The notes under the pieces are model-generated. The model did no database searches. It was not told the DNA's origin and saw only the letters and a list, made by a program, of their open reading frames with translations. From CAWUEX02 sp963921305 (GTDB lineage Bacteria; Pseudomonadota; Alphaproteobacteria; Rhodospirillales; Rhodospirillaceae), in assembly GCA_963921305.4 (NCBI GenBank), contig CAWUEX030000003.1, positions 62,001-126,000 on the forward strand: a stretch of 64,000 bases of DNA, given 5' to 3'. A program made the position numbers and the translations under genes. The number at the start of each line of letters is the position of its first letter. The first letter of the stretch is position 1. Shown one piece after another: positions 54,271-61,536 of this stretch.

Positions 54271-55248
54271 ATGGAATACCGCCTTCTTGGACACTCCGGA
54301 CTGAAAGTCTCCGCCGTCGGGCTCGGGTGTAACAACTTCGGCATGACCATCGACGCGACACAGACCAAGGCCGTGGTCGATGCCGCGCTGGACCATGGCA
54401 TCACTCTGTTCGATACAGCGGACATATACGGTGGTAAAGGCCAGTCCGAGATCTTCTTAGGTAAGGCATTGGGCAAAAAACGATCCAACGCCCTGATCGC
54501 GACCAAGTTCGGCAATGCGATGGGAGACGGGCCCTACGAAACCGGGGGGTCGCGGCGCTACATCATGACGGCCGTCGAAGACAGCCTGCGACGCCTGAAG
54601 ACCGACTACATCGATCTCTATCAAATCCACAAACCTGATCCAGACACGCCGATTGAGGAAACTTTGAGCGCTCTCGACGATTTGGTCACCAGCGGCAAAG
54701 TCCGCTACATCGGATGCTCGAATTTTTCCGGCTGGCAACTGGTCGAGGCGCAATGGACGGCGTCAACGTCTGGTACGCAGCCTTTCATCTCGGCACAGAA
54801 CCGGTACAGCCTGCTGAGCCGGGAGATCGAACTAGACCTCACCGAACCAGCGGAGAAATACGGCGTGGGCATCCTGCCGTTCTTTCCGCTGGAAAGCGGT
54901 CTGCTTACGGGCAAGTATCAAAAGGGAAAAAAGCCGCCGAAGGGGACGCGGTGGCACGCCTGGCAGGGGCGCGGCGCAATGGCCGATGCGTTCTGGTCGG
55001 ACGACAAGTTTGCCCAAGTGGAGCGGCTACAAACTGCCTGTGACAGAGACGGAGTTTCGTTGCTCGAGCTTGCCTTCGGGTGGCTACTGGCCAATCCGTC
55101 GGTATCAAGTGTGATCGCGGGGGCAACCAAACCTGCTCAAATTAAGAAGAATGTGGAAGCCGCAGCCTACCAGCCGTCGGATCAAATGCTGGACGATGTC
55201 GACACCATCACCCAGCCGCAGCAACAAGGCGGCATGCCGAGGCGGTAG
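54271..55248 (+). CDS. aldo/keto reductase
   Basis: This 325-residue TIM-barrel oxidoreductase uses NADPH. The catalytic tetrad is visible: D and Y in LFDTADIYGGKGQSE, K in IATKFGN, H in LYQIHKPDP. The NADP-binding C-terminal SSVIAGATKPAQIKKN is present. AAGGA precedes the ATG at about seven bases. The substrate is not evident from sequence; the family covers many carbonyl compounds. Confidence 0.92.
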   Translation: MEYRLLGHSGLKVSAVGLGCNNFGMTIDATQTKAVVDAALDHGITLFDTADIYGGKGQSEIFLGKALGKKRSNALIATKFGNAMGDGPYETGGSRRYIMTAVEDSLRRLKTDYIDLYQIHKPDPDTPIEETLSALDDLVTSGKVRYIGCSNFSGWQLVEAQWTASTSGTQPFISAQNRYSLLSREIELDLTEPAEKYGVGILPFFPLESGLLTGKYQKGKKPPKGTRWHAWQGRGAMADAFWSDDKFAQVERLQTACDRDGVSLLELAFGWLLANPSVSSVIAGATKPAQIKKNVEAAAYQPSDQMLDDVDTITQPQQQGGMPRR

Positions 55249-55262
55249 CGAGTTTGCGGAGG

Positions 55263-56249
55263 CTAAATTAAGCCAGCCAGCGGGGACGACGGATCGGCGT
55301 ACATTTTTTTGGGCATGCGGCCTGCCAGATAGGCCAGACGGCCCGCTTCGATCGCCAGTTTCATGGCCCGCGCCATCTCAATCGGCTTTTTCGCTTCGGC
55401 GATCGCGGTGTTCATCAGCACGCCATCACAGCCGAGCTCCATAGCGATAGCCGCATCGGACGCCGTTCCCACGCCCGCGTCGACCAGTACGGGGACCTTT
55501 GATTGCTCAATGATAAGGCGGATGGTGACCGGGTTTTGAATGCCGAGCCCGGACCCGATGGGTGCCGCCAACGGCATGATGGCGCAGCAGCCCAGGTCTT
55601 CCAGCGCCTTCGCCATGATCGGATCATCGTTGGTATAGACCATCACTTTGAAACCATCAGCGATGAGGTCCTTCGCCGCGGTTAGTGTTTCAGTGACGTT
55701 GGGATAGAGCGTTTTGTCGTTGCCCAAGACCTCAAGCTTGACGAGGTCCCACCCACCGGCCTCGCGCGCCAGCCGCAAGGTGCGCACGGCATCCTTGGCG
55801 GTAAAGCAGCCGGCCGTGTTGGGAAGGTATGTGTACTTTTTAGGGTCGACGTAGTCGACGAGCATCGGTTGGGACGGATCGGACACATTCACCCGCCGCA
55901 CGGCGACCGTCACAATTTCTGCACCCGAAGCTTCGATGGCTTGTGCTGTTTCTTCGAAATCTTTGTATTTGCCAGTCCCGACAAGCAGCCGGGACCTATA
56001 GGACTTGCCGGCCACTTCGAAAGTGTCGCCCTGCCCTACGGGTGCTCCCTCTCCGCCGCCGATGAAATGCACGATCTCGAAGGCGTCGCCCTCTTGTACG
56101 ATCGTGGTGCCAAATTCTGATTTGGGCACGATCTCCAAGTTGCGCTCAACGGCGACCTTGGTGGGATCGATGCCCAGATCGTTCAGCAGTCTGATGATAT
56201 CGACCGAGCCAGCGACCGCCTTTTGCTCGCCATTTATCGTGATGTGCAT
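55263..56249 (-). CDS. thiG: ThiS-ThiG fusion (sulfur carrier + thiazole synthase)
   Basis: Residues 1-66 are the ThiS ubiquitin-like sulfur carrier (MHITINGEQKAVAGSV ... HFIGGG). Residues ~70-328 are ThiG thiazole synthase, a TIM barrel with the Schiff-base Lys171 in VKLEVLGNDKT and VLVDAGVGTASDAAIAMELG for phosphate binding. ThiS must normally end in Gly-Gly to receive sulfur as a thiocarboxylate, but here GGG (64-66) is followed by more protein. Fusions of this kind are annotated in other alphaproteobacteria. No TPP-riboswitch-like element was found upstream. Confidence 0.92.
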   Translation of the reverse strand: MHITINGEQKAVAGSVDIIRLLNDLGIDPTKVAVERNLEIVPKSEFGTTIVQEGDAFEIVHFIGGGEGAPVGQGDTFEVAGKSYRSRLLVGTGKYKDFEETAQAIEASGAEIVTVAVRRVNVSDPSQPMLVDYVDPKKYTYLPNTAGCFTAKDAVRTLRLAREAGGWDLVKLEVLGNDKTLYPNVTETLTAAKDLIADGFKVMVYTNDDPIMAKALEDLGCCAIMPLAAPIGSGLGIQNPVTIRLIIEQSKVPVLVDAGVGTASDAAIAMELGCDGVLMNTAIAEAKKPIEMARAMKLAIEAGRLAYLAGRMPKKMYADPSSPLAGLI

Positions 56250-56448
56250 CGAAAACAGGCCTTAAGGTGTGAATTTATGGCCGGAGTATGGGAGCGGGCG
56301 TGGCGATATTCAACACCCCTCACCCAGACCAGACCGGCGCCTGTTTTTTTGCCTTTGCGGCACCGCTGGTATATGAAATCGGCAGGTTACGCCTCCCCCG
56401 CGTCCCCGGCTGGGGCTGCAACGGGACGGCGTCCAGGGGGAGTCTCAC

Positions 56449-56892
56449 GTGAGCCACACCGTCTACATCTTGAACGGACCGAATCTGAACCTGTTGGGGT
56501 CCAGGGAACCGGAGGTTTATGGGCACACGACGCTAGATGACATCAAAGCGCTGTGTGAGTCGGGCGGGGATAAGGCGGGTTTCGATATCGAGTTCCGCCA
56601 AAGCAATGATGAAGGCACCCTGGTCAACTGGATCCAGGAAGCGGGATCAAACGGCGCTGGTCTGATCGTCAACGCGGCGGGGTACACCCACACCTCCGTC
56701 GCTATCATGGATGCCCTGTTGGCTGTATCCGTGCCGGTGATTGAAGTGCACCTGTCCAATATTTACAAACGGGAAGAATTCCGGCACCACTCCTACATAT
56801 CCAGGGCGGCGCAGGGCGTCATTTGTGGCTTTGGGGCGCACGGTTATACCCTTGCCCTCTCGGCTATGTCTGAACTCTTGAAAAGCGAATAA
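56449..56892 (+). CDS. aroQ: type II 3-dehydroquinate dehydratase
   Basis: This 147-residue enzyme of the shikimate pathway removes water from 3-dehydroquinate. The start NGPNLNLLGSREPEVYG contains the catalytic Arg19 and Tyr24. The His in EVHLSN, and HHSYISRAAQGVICGFG, are the remaining signature. It starts a rightward operon with accB and accC; the gap to accB is 5 bp. Confidence 0.95.
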   Translation: MSHTVYILNGPNLNLLGSREPEVYGHTTLDDIKALCESGGDKAGFDIEFRQSNDEGTLVNWIQEAGSNGAGLIVNAAGYTHTSVAIMDALLAVSVPVIEVHLSNIYKREEFRHHSYISRAAQGVICGFGAHGYTLALSAMSELLKSE

Positions 56893-56897
56893 ATGGT

Positions 56898-57395
56898 ATG
56901 ACGAAAGAATCAAAAGGGGCTGCCCGCAAGGATCAGGACGTTAAAGGCGATGTCGTGCGCCAGCTGGCTGCGATCCTTGACGACACCAACCTGACAGAGA
57001 TCGAATACGAAGCCGAAGGTTTACGCGTTCGCGTCGCGCGTCAGGCAACGGCGGTCGCCGCAGCTGCGCCACCCCAACCCGCCGCACAGGCACCGGCTGC
57101 AGTAGCACCCGCAGCCGCTCCAGCCGCCACCGGAACAGCCGGCAGTGACCCGGCATCGCATCCAGGGGCGGTCAAGGCTCCTATGGTTGGTGTGGCCTAT
57201 CTGAAACCCGACCCTGACTCACCGGAATTCGTCAAACAAGGCGATACCGTCTCTGAAGGTCAGACCATTTTGCTGATTGAGGCGATGAAAACGTTCAATC
57301 CGGTCCGCGCACCAAAGTCCGGCACCGTGAGTCAAATCTTGGTATCCGATGGCCAGCCGATTGAGTTCGACCAGCCTCTGATCGTCATTGAGTAG
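56898..57395 (+). CDS. accB: biotin carboxyl carrier protein of acetyl-CoA carboxylase
   Basis: This 165-residue protein has a biotin site at Lys131 in IEAMKTFN (usually EAMK-M; here Thr follows). An Ala/Pro-rich flexible linker spans about residues 51-85, and an N-terminal helical domain contacts AccC. It shuttles carboxyl groups in fatty-acid synthesis. accC follows after 14 bp. Confidence 0.96.
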   Translation: MTKESKGAARKDQDVKGDVVRQLAAILDDTNLTEIEYEAEGLRVRVARQATAVAAAAPPQPAAQAPAAVAPAAAPAATGTAGSDPASHPGAVKAPMVGVAYLKPDPDSPEFVKQGDTVSEGQTILLIEAMKTFNPVRAPKSGTVSQILVSDGQPIEFDQPLIVIE

Positions 57396-57409
57396 CGATA
57401 GAAGCCGGC

Positions 57410-58756
57410 ATGTTTGAGAAAATTCTCATCGCCAACCGGGGCGAGATCGCCTTACGTATTCTGCGCGCTTGCCGGGAAATGGGCATCCGCACGGTGGCGG
57501 TTCATTCAACCGCTGACGCGGAGGCGATGCACGTCCGCTTGGCCGATGAGTCGGTCTGCATCGGGCCACCCTCCGGCACTGACAGCTACCTAAATAAGGC
57601 CGCCGTCATATCTGCCGCCATGGTCACGCATGCAGATGCGATTCACCCCGGCTACGGCTTTCTCTCGGAGAACGCAGACTTCGCGGAGATGATCGAAGAA
57701 CACGGCATCACCTTTATCGGCCCAACGCCGGACCACATTCGTGTCATGGGCGACAAAGTCGCTGCAAAAATTGCAGCCAAGGAAAGCGGCATTCCGGTGG
57801 TTCCGGGATCGGACGGCGCCGTGGAAACGGCTGAACAAGCCGCAAAGGTGTCTGCCGAAATCGGCTATCCGGTTCTGATTAAAGCCGCTGCCGGTGGTGG
57901 TGGCCGTGGGATGAAAGTGGCCGAGTCAGCGGAAACCGTCGAAGAGGCCTTTCGCCTCGCATCGACCGAAGCAAAAGCGGCGTTTGGCAACGGCGAAGTC
58001 TACATCGAGAAGTATCTGGCCAATCCCCGGCACATTGAAATTCAAGTGCTGGCGGACTCGCATGGGAATGTCGTGCATCTGGGAGAGCGTGACTGCTCGC
58101 TACAGCGCAAACACCAGAAAGTCCTGGAAGAGTGCCCTTCGCCGGCGCTGAATGCCTCCGAACGCAAGCGCATCGGCGACACCGTCTGCGATGCCATGCG
58201 CAAACTTGGCTACCGCAACGCCGGCACGGTCGAGTTTCTTTATGAGAACGGTGAGTTTTATTTCATCGAGATGAACACACGCTTGCAAGTCGAACATCCC
58301 ATCACCGAGATGGTGACAGGGGTCGATCTCGTGCGCGAGCAAATCCGCATCGCCAATGGCGCGGAGCTGGACTTTGGGCAGGACGACATAACGATCAGCG
58401 GCCATGCGATGGAATGCCGAATCAATGCGGAGGATCCGGTCACGTTCCGGCCCTCGCCTGGAAAGGTGAAGGGCTATCACATGCCGGGCGGGTTGGGCGT
58501 TCGTGTGGACTCCGGTCTGTTCGCAGGCGCCTCAATTCCGCCCTACTACGACAGCATGATCGCCAAGCTCATCGTTCACGGACGCAGCCGGAATGAGTGT
58601 TTGATGCGGTTGCGCCGGGCGCTGAGCGAGTATGTGATTGAGGGTATTACGACCACCATTCCACTGCACGAGAAACTCATCAACGCAGGTGATTTCATAG
58701 ATGGGTCCTACGACATTCGATGGCTGGAAAAGTTCGTCGCCGACTCAGAATCGTAG
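57410..58756 (+). CDS. accC: biotin carboxylase subunit of acetyl-CoA carboxylase
   Basis: This is a 448-residue ATP-grasp enzyme. Visible motifs are FEKILIANRGEIALRI at the N-terminus, the glycine-rich KAAAGGGGRGMK lid, EKYLANPRHIEIQVLAD, NTRLQVEHPITEMVTG (catalytic Glu and Arg) and AMECRINAEDP. It carboxylates the biotin of AccB. Co-transcribed with aroQ and accB. Confidence 0.97.
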   Translation: MFEKILIANRGEIALRILRACREMGIRTVAVHSTADAEAMHVRLADESVCIGPPSGTDSYLNKAAVISAAMVTHADAIHPGYGFLSENADFAEMIEEHGITFIGPTPDHIRVMGDKVAAKIAAKESGIPVVPGSDGAVETAEQAAKVSAEIGYPVLIKAAAGGGGRGMKVAESAETVEEAFRLASTEAKAAFGNGEVYIEKYLANPRHIEIQVLADSHGNVVHLGERDCSLQRKHQKVLEECPSPALNASERKRIGDTVCDAMRKLGYRNAGTVEFLYENGEFYFIEMNTRLQVEHPITEMVTGVDLVREQIRIANGAELDFGQDDITISGHAMECRINAEDPVTFRPSPGKVKGYHMPGGLGVRVDSGLFAGASIPPYYDSMIAKLIVHGRSRNECLMRLRRALSEYVIEGITTTIPLHEKLINAGDFIDGSYDIRWLEKFVADSES

Positions 58757-58802
58757 CGTATGTGATACACTGCCGCTGTAAATATGAGAGCGCGGTTATC
58801 CC

Positions 58803-59459
58803 TTGACTGAAATTACCCCCGAGCTGCTTCTCAAAGCTTACGCCTATGGCGTCTTTCCCATGGCAAAATCCCGCCATGAAACCGAGGTGTACTGGGTTCA
58901 ACCCAAGGAACGGGGGATTATTCCCCTCGACCAGTTTCATATTCCGCGGTCACTGAAAAAGAGTTTGCGCAAATCCGAACTGGACATCCGAGTCGACAGC
59001 GATTTTGCGGGGGTCATAGCCGGATGTGCCGAAAGCCAGCCCGGCCGGGAAGACACCTGGATCAACGAAGAGATCGTCGCGCTGTTTTCGGATCTGTTTG
59101 ATGCAGGTTTGGTTCACACCGTTGAGGCCTGGCGGGACGAGACCTTGGTCGGCGGCCTTTACGGATTATCGATGGGCGGCGCGTTTTTCGGTGAAAGCAT
59201 GTTTTCGCGGCAAACCAACGCTTCGAAAATCGCGCTTTGTCATCTGGCCGGCATCATGAAGAAGGGCGGATACCGTCTCTTGGACACTCAGTTCATGACC
59301 AAACACCTCAGGCAATTCGGAGCGATAGAAATTGCCCACAAAGATTATTTGGCGGAATTGAGTGATGCTTTGGGATATGCGGGCCGGTTCGGACCGCCGC
59401 TGACCTACTCTGAACTCGAGAACGTGTTGTCCTCGCAGTCCAACACCCAGACGTCGTAG
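58803..59459 (+). CDS. aat: leucyl/phenylalanyl-tRNA-protein transferase
   Basis: This 218-residue enzyme of the N-degron pathway adds Leu or Phe to proteins with N-terminal Lys or Arg, feeding ClpAP. It starts at a TTG and has the family motifs AYAYGVFPMA, W.QPKERGIIPLDQFHIPRSL in outline, and GLYGLSMGGAFFGESMFSR. The last 55 bp overlap the convergent DUF2155 gene. Confidence 0.93.
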   Translation: MTEITPELLLKAYAYGVFPMAKSRHETEVYWVQPKERGIIPLDQFHIPRSLKKSLRKSELDIRVDSDFAGVIAGCAESQPGREDTWINEEIVALFSDLFDAGLVHTVEAWRDETLVGGLYGLSMGGAFFGESMFSRQTNASKIALCHLAGIMKKGGYRLLDTQFMTKHLRQFGAIEIAHKDYLAELSDALGYAGRFGPPLTYSELENVLSSQSNTQTS

Positions 59460-59815
59460 ACCGCGTGGTCCAGCGCTGAGAGCGACGGACTGGACGCGTA
59501 CATCCAGCCGGAGAAAACAGGTTCCTCAACCGTTGCGCCCGCCTGGTCCCACACCTTCAGGAACGCGGCACTTTCGGGTGTTTCTTCCGGCGGCTTGGTG
59601 AAACAGGTCTCGACTGAAATCACCAGGGTTCCGATTTCTATGGCCTGGCCGACAGGGGCGCGGATTGAGCTGACCCGGCCGGTGACCTTGTCCAGCCAGC
59701 GCAGCACGGCGGTGTTGGTTGGGTAGAAAGACTGGGCGTGGACACTGGCCGGGACGGACACAGCGCCAAGCGCGAGAGTCATCAACAGCACTGGAATCCG
59801 TGAAGAGCGTTTCAT
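59405..59815 (-). CDS. DUF2155 domain-containing exported protein
   Basis: This 136-residue protein has a signal peptide (cleavage after VHA, near 27). The mature domain fits DUF2155: LRWLDKVTGRVSSI, an internal Cys pair (C72 in VETCF, second Cys near 128 in LDCEDNT), and VFSGWMYASSPSLSALDHAVYDVWVLDC in outline. This envelope family of unknown function usually follows the mlaD genes in alphaproteobacteria, as here. Its 3' end overlaps aat on the opposite strand. Confidence 0.88.
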   Translation of the reverse strand: MKRSSRIPVLLMTLALGAVSVPASVHAQSFYPTNTAVLRWLDKVTGRVSSIRAPVGQAIEIGTLVISVETCFTKPPEETPESAAFLKVWDQAGATVEEPVFSGWMYASSPSLSALDHAVYDVWVLDCEDNTFSSSE

Positions 59816-59870
59816 TTGGTTCGCTTAAGGGTCATTTGCGGCCAAGATAGGGCACCGCTGCAGGTTTCGC

Positions 59871-60323
59871 CTATTGATCGCCGCCGGTGGCCAGGAAGAT
59901 GATCTCTCCCACGAGATCTTCAAGGGACTGGAAATCCTCGCTTCTCGTCAATTCACCGCCGTCCGCCAGCATGGTCGATGACGTGCCCGGTCGAAGATCG
60001 ACATACTTTCCGCCCAGCAAACCGTCACCGACAATCGCCGCGACTGTGTCGTCGGGCAACTGAACGCCGGGGTCGATCACCATTTCAACCCGTGCCTCGA
60101 AGGTTTCGGCGTCGAGTGCCTGTTTCGCGACGGTGCCGACGGCGATCCCGCTGATCCGCACCTCGCTGCCGACCTGCAGTCCGCCAACCTTGAGGAAGGC
60201 CGCGCTGACCGTGTAGCCGCTCGTCGTCGCTACCTGCGCCGTCGAGTAGGCAAGAAACAGAAACATGCCGGCAACGAGCAGCACAACGGCGCCGAGAACG
60301 GTTTCGATTGGATTTCTTTTCAC
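59871..60323 (-). CDS. mlaD: MlaD-type MCE-domain protein (second copy)
   Basis: This 150-residue protein has one N-terminal membrane helix (about 9-27) and an MCE domain that forms hexameric rings in the periplasm for phospholipid transport. Motifs include GGLQVGSEVRISGIAVGTV and GLLGGKYVDLRPG. The ATG overlaps the upstream mlaD stop by four bases. The C-terminus is short, as in E. coli MlaD. Confidence 0.9.
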   Translation of the reverse strand: MKRNPIETVLGAVVLLVAGMFLFLAYSTAQVATTSGYTVSAAFLKVGGLQVGSEVRISGIAVGTVAKQALDAETFEARVEMVIDPGVQLPDDTVAAIVGDGLLGGKYVDLRPGTSSTMLADGGELTRSEDFQSLEDLVGEIIFLATGGDQ

Positions 60324-60805
60324 GGGGACTCACTTGGTTCACTATCGCGGGAGGCGCGGGCCCGGGCGACGATTTGATTGAGCAGGGTCTCCAGGACAAC
60401 TGAGTCCTGCGAATAGGACAACCGGTCACCGTCCGTCAGCGCGTCGAACTCTCCGCCAGGATGTATTTCGATATACTTCTCGCCGAAGATCCCATCGGTC
60501 TCAATAACAGCAGCGGAATCTGTTGGAATTTCGATATCTGCATCTGAGATCACCAGCGTCACCAGGGCGCGGCGCTGGTCTGAGAGAGACACGGCAGCAA
60601 TCTCTCCGATATCAAGCCCTGCCATGCGCACAGGGGCCCCTATGGCGAGGCCATCGATACGCCCGAATTGTGCGCTTACGGTCATCCCGCCGTCTGCACC
60701 GGAGGTGGTCTCGGATGTTCCGGCGGCTGCAAGACCGATTACGGCGGCAAGAATGGCGACCGTCAATGCACCAACCGTTGCCTCGCGGCGCTCAGAATTA
60801 GCCAT
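60320..60805 (-). CDS. mlaD: MlaD-type MCE-domain protein (first copy)
   Basis: This 161-residue protein starts MANSERREATVGALTVAILAA, with one membrane helix (about 10-28). The MCE domain shows GRIDGLAIGAPVRMAGLDIGEI and DGIFGEKYIEIHPGG. The start at 60805 overlaps the NDUFA12 gene end by eight bases. Two MlaD proteins in tandem may build a mixed ring; no mlaE/F genes are in the window. Confidence 0.9.
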   Translation of the reverse strand: MANSERREATVGALTVAILAAVIGLAAAGTSETTSGADGGMTVSAQFGRIDGLAIGAPVRMAGLDIGEIAAVSLSDQRRALVTLVISDADIEIPTDSAAVIETDGIFGEKYIEIHPGGEFDALTDGDRLSYSQDSVVLETLLNQIVARARASRDSEPSESP

Positions 60806-61148
60806 TGGGGGTCCAGGCTTCGTAGTCACCGGTGGCCTGTGACCGCTCACCGCCGCGCCGGTCATGACCAGGCGGCAGGTACGCCGCCTCGGTGCCGGTC
60901 GGGTTCGACGCGTGCGGCTTCTGCCACGCCCGCTTGGGCGTGGTGATCGGCTCATCGGTGGTGTGGTGCAGCCAAGCATGCCACTCAGGCGGCACCTTTG
61001 AGGCTTCGGGCTCACCGGCGTAAATCACCCAGCGCTCTTCCCGGTTGCCGGCGCGTTTGCGGTTCGACCGGTAGTAGACGTTGCCGTAGTCGTCCTCGCC
61101 GACTTTTTGGCCTTTGAATTTGGTGTAAAGCCAGGTCCCCAACGTCAT
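60798..61148 (-). CDS. NADH:ubiquinone oxidoreductase subunit NDUFA12
   Basis: This 116-residue protein matches the NDUFA12 (B17.2) supernumerary complex I subunit of alphaproteobacteria and mitochondria: TLGTWLYTKFKGQKVGEDDYGNVYYR in outline, a conserved WVIYAGEPEASKVPPEWHAWLHH stretch, and a C-terminal disordered tail. The start at 61148 is the family start; an upstream frame is non-conserved. The gene heads the NDUFA12-mlaD-mlaD-DUF2155 leftward operon. This subunit supports the alphaproteobacterial assignment. Confidence 0.93.
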   Translation of the reverse strand: MTLGTWLYTKFKGQKVGEDDYGNVYYRSNRKRAGNREERWVIYAGEPEASKVPPEWHAWLHHTTDEPITTPKRAWQKPHASNPTGTEAAYLPPGHDRRGGERSQATGDYEAWTPNG

Positions 61149-61278
61149 AGTCGTGTTCCGATTCCGAGCAAAGTGAGCGGCGAATATGGCGGTTTTGCCT
61201 GTGTCCGTCCAGCGCTGGGCCGGACGCCGCTGCGCAAAACGGAGCTCAACCACCGGACAGCATCCAATCCCTCATTCA

Positions 61279-61325
61279 TAGCCAAATATAGTTATTTATG
61301 AGGGCCGTACCACAAAATATTGTTG
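61279..61325 (+). promoter_or_regulatory. two NrdR-type boxes upstream of nrdJ
   Basis: Box 2 (61310-61325) has CCACAAAATATTGTTG and box 1 (61279-61294) has TAGCCAAATATAGTTA; both resemble the NrdR consensus (acaCwAtATaTwGtgt). They begin exactly 31 bp apart, the usual three-turn spacing of NrdR tandem sites. They lie about 210 bp before the nrdJ start. The remaining 61149-61536 stretch shows no gene and no B12-riboswitch core. Confidence 0.6.
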
Positions 61326-61536
61326 AAAGATGGCGGGTGCTTCCGTACTCTTGTGGGTGCTGGTGTTCGACACACAAGATGTCGTATTTCCGGCGCTTAG
61401 GGCTGAGGGGAATGCTCGAATCTATCGCTCGTGCGACGCGCCTGGCAGGCGCGGCTGGGCGGTGATTCCGAATTCAGACCCTCAGACCCGTTGGACGAGA
61501 CATGCAGCGGGCCGGTAGGGCCCAGAGGGGTCATTC

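Noticed and set aside
56250..56448. TPP riboswitch upstream of the ThiS-ThiG gene
   Set aside because: The CTGAGA-type and ACCTGA-type core motifs are absent on the relevant strand.
61260..61536. Cobalamin riboswitch upstream of nrdJ
   Set aside because: No B12-box core or matching paired elements could be recognised; NrdR boxes explain the regulation better.
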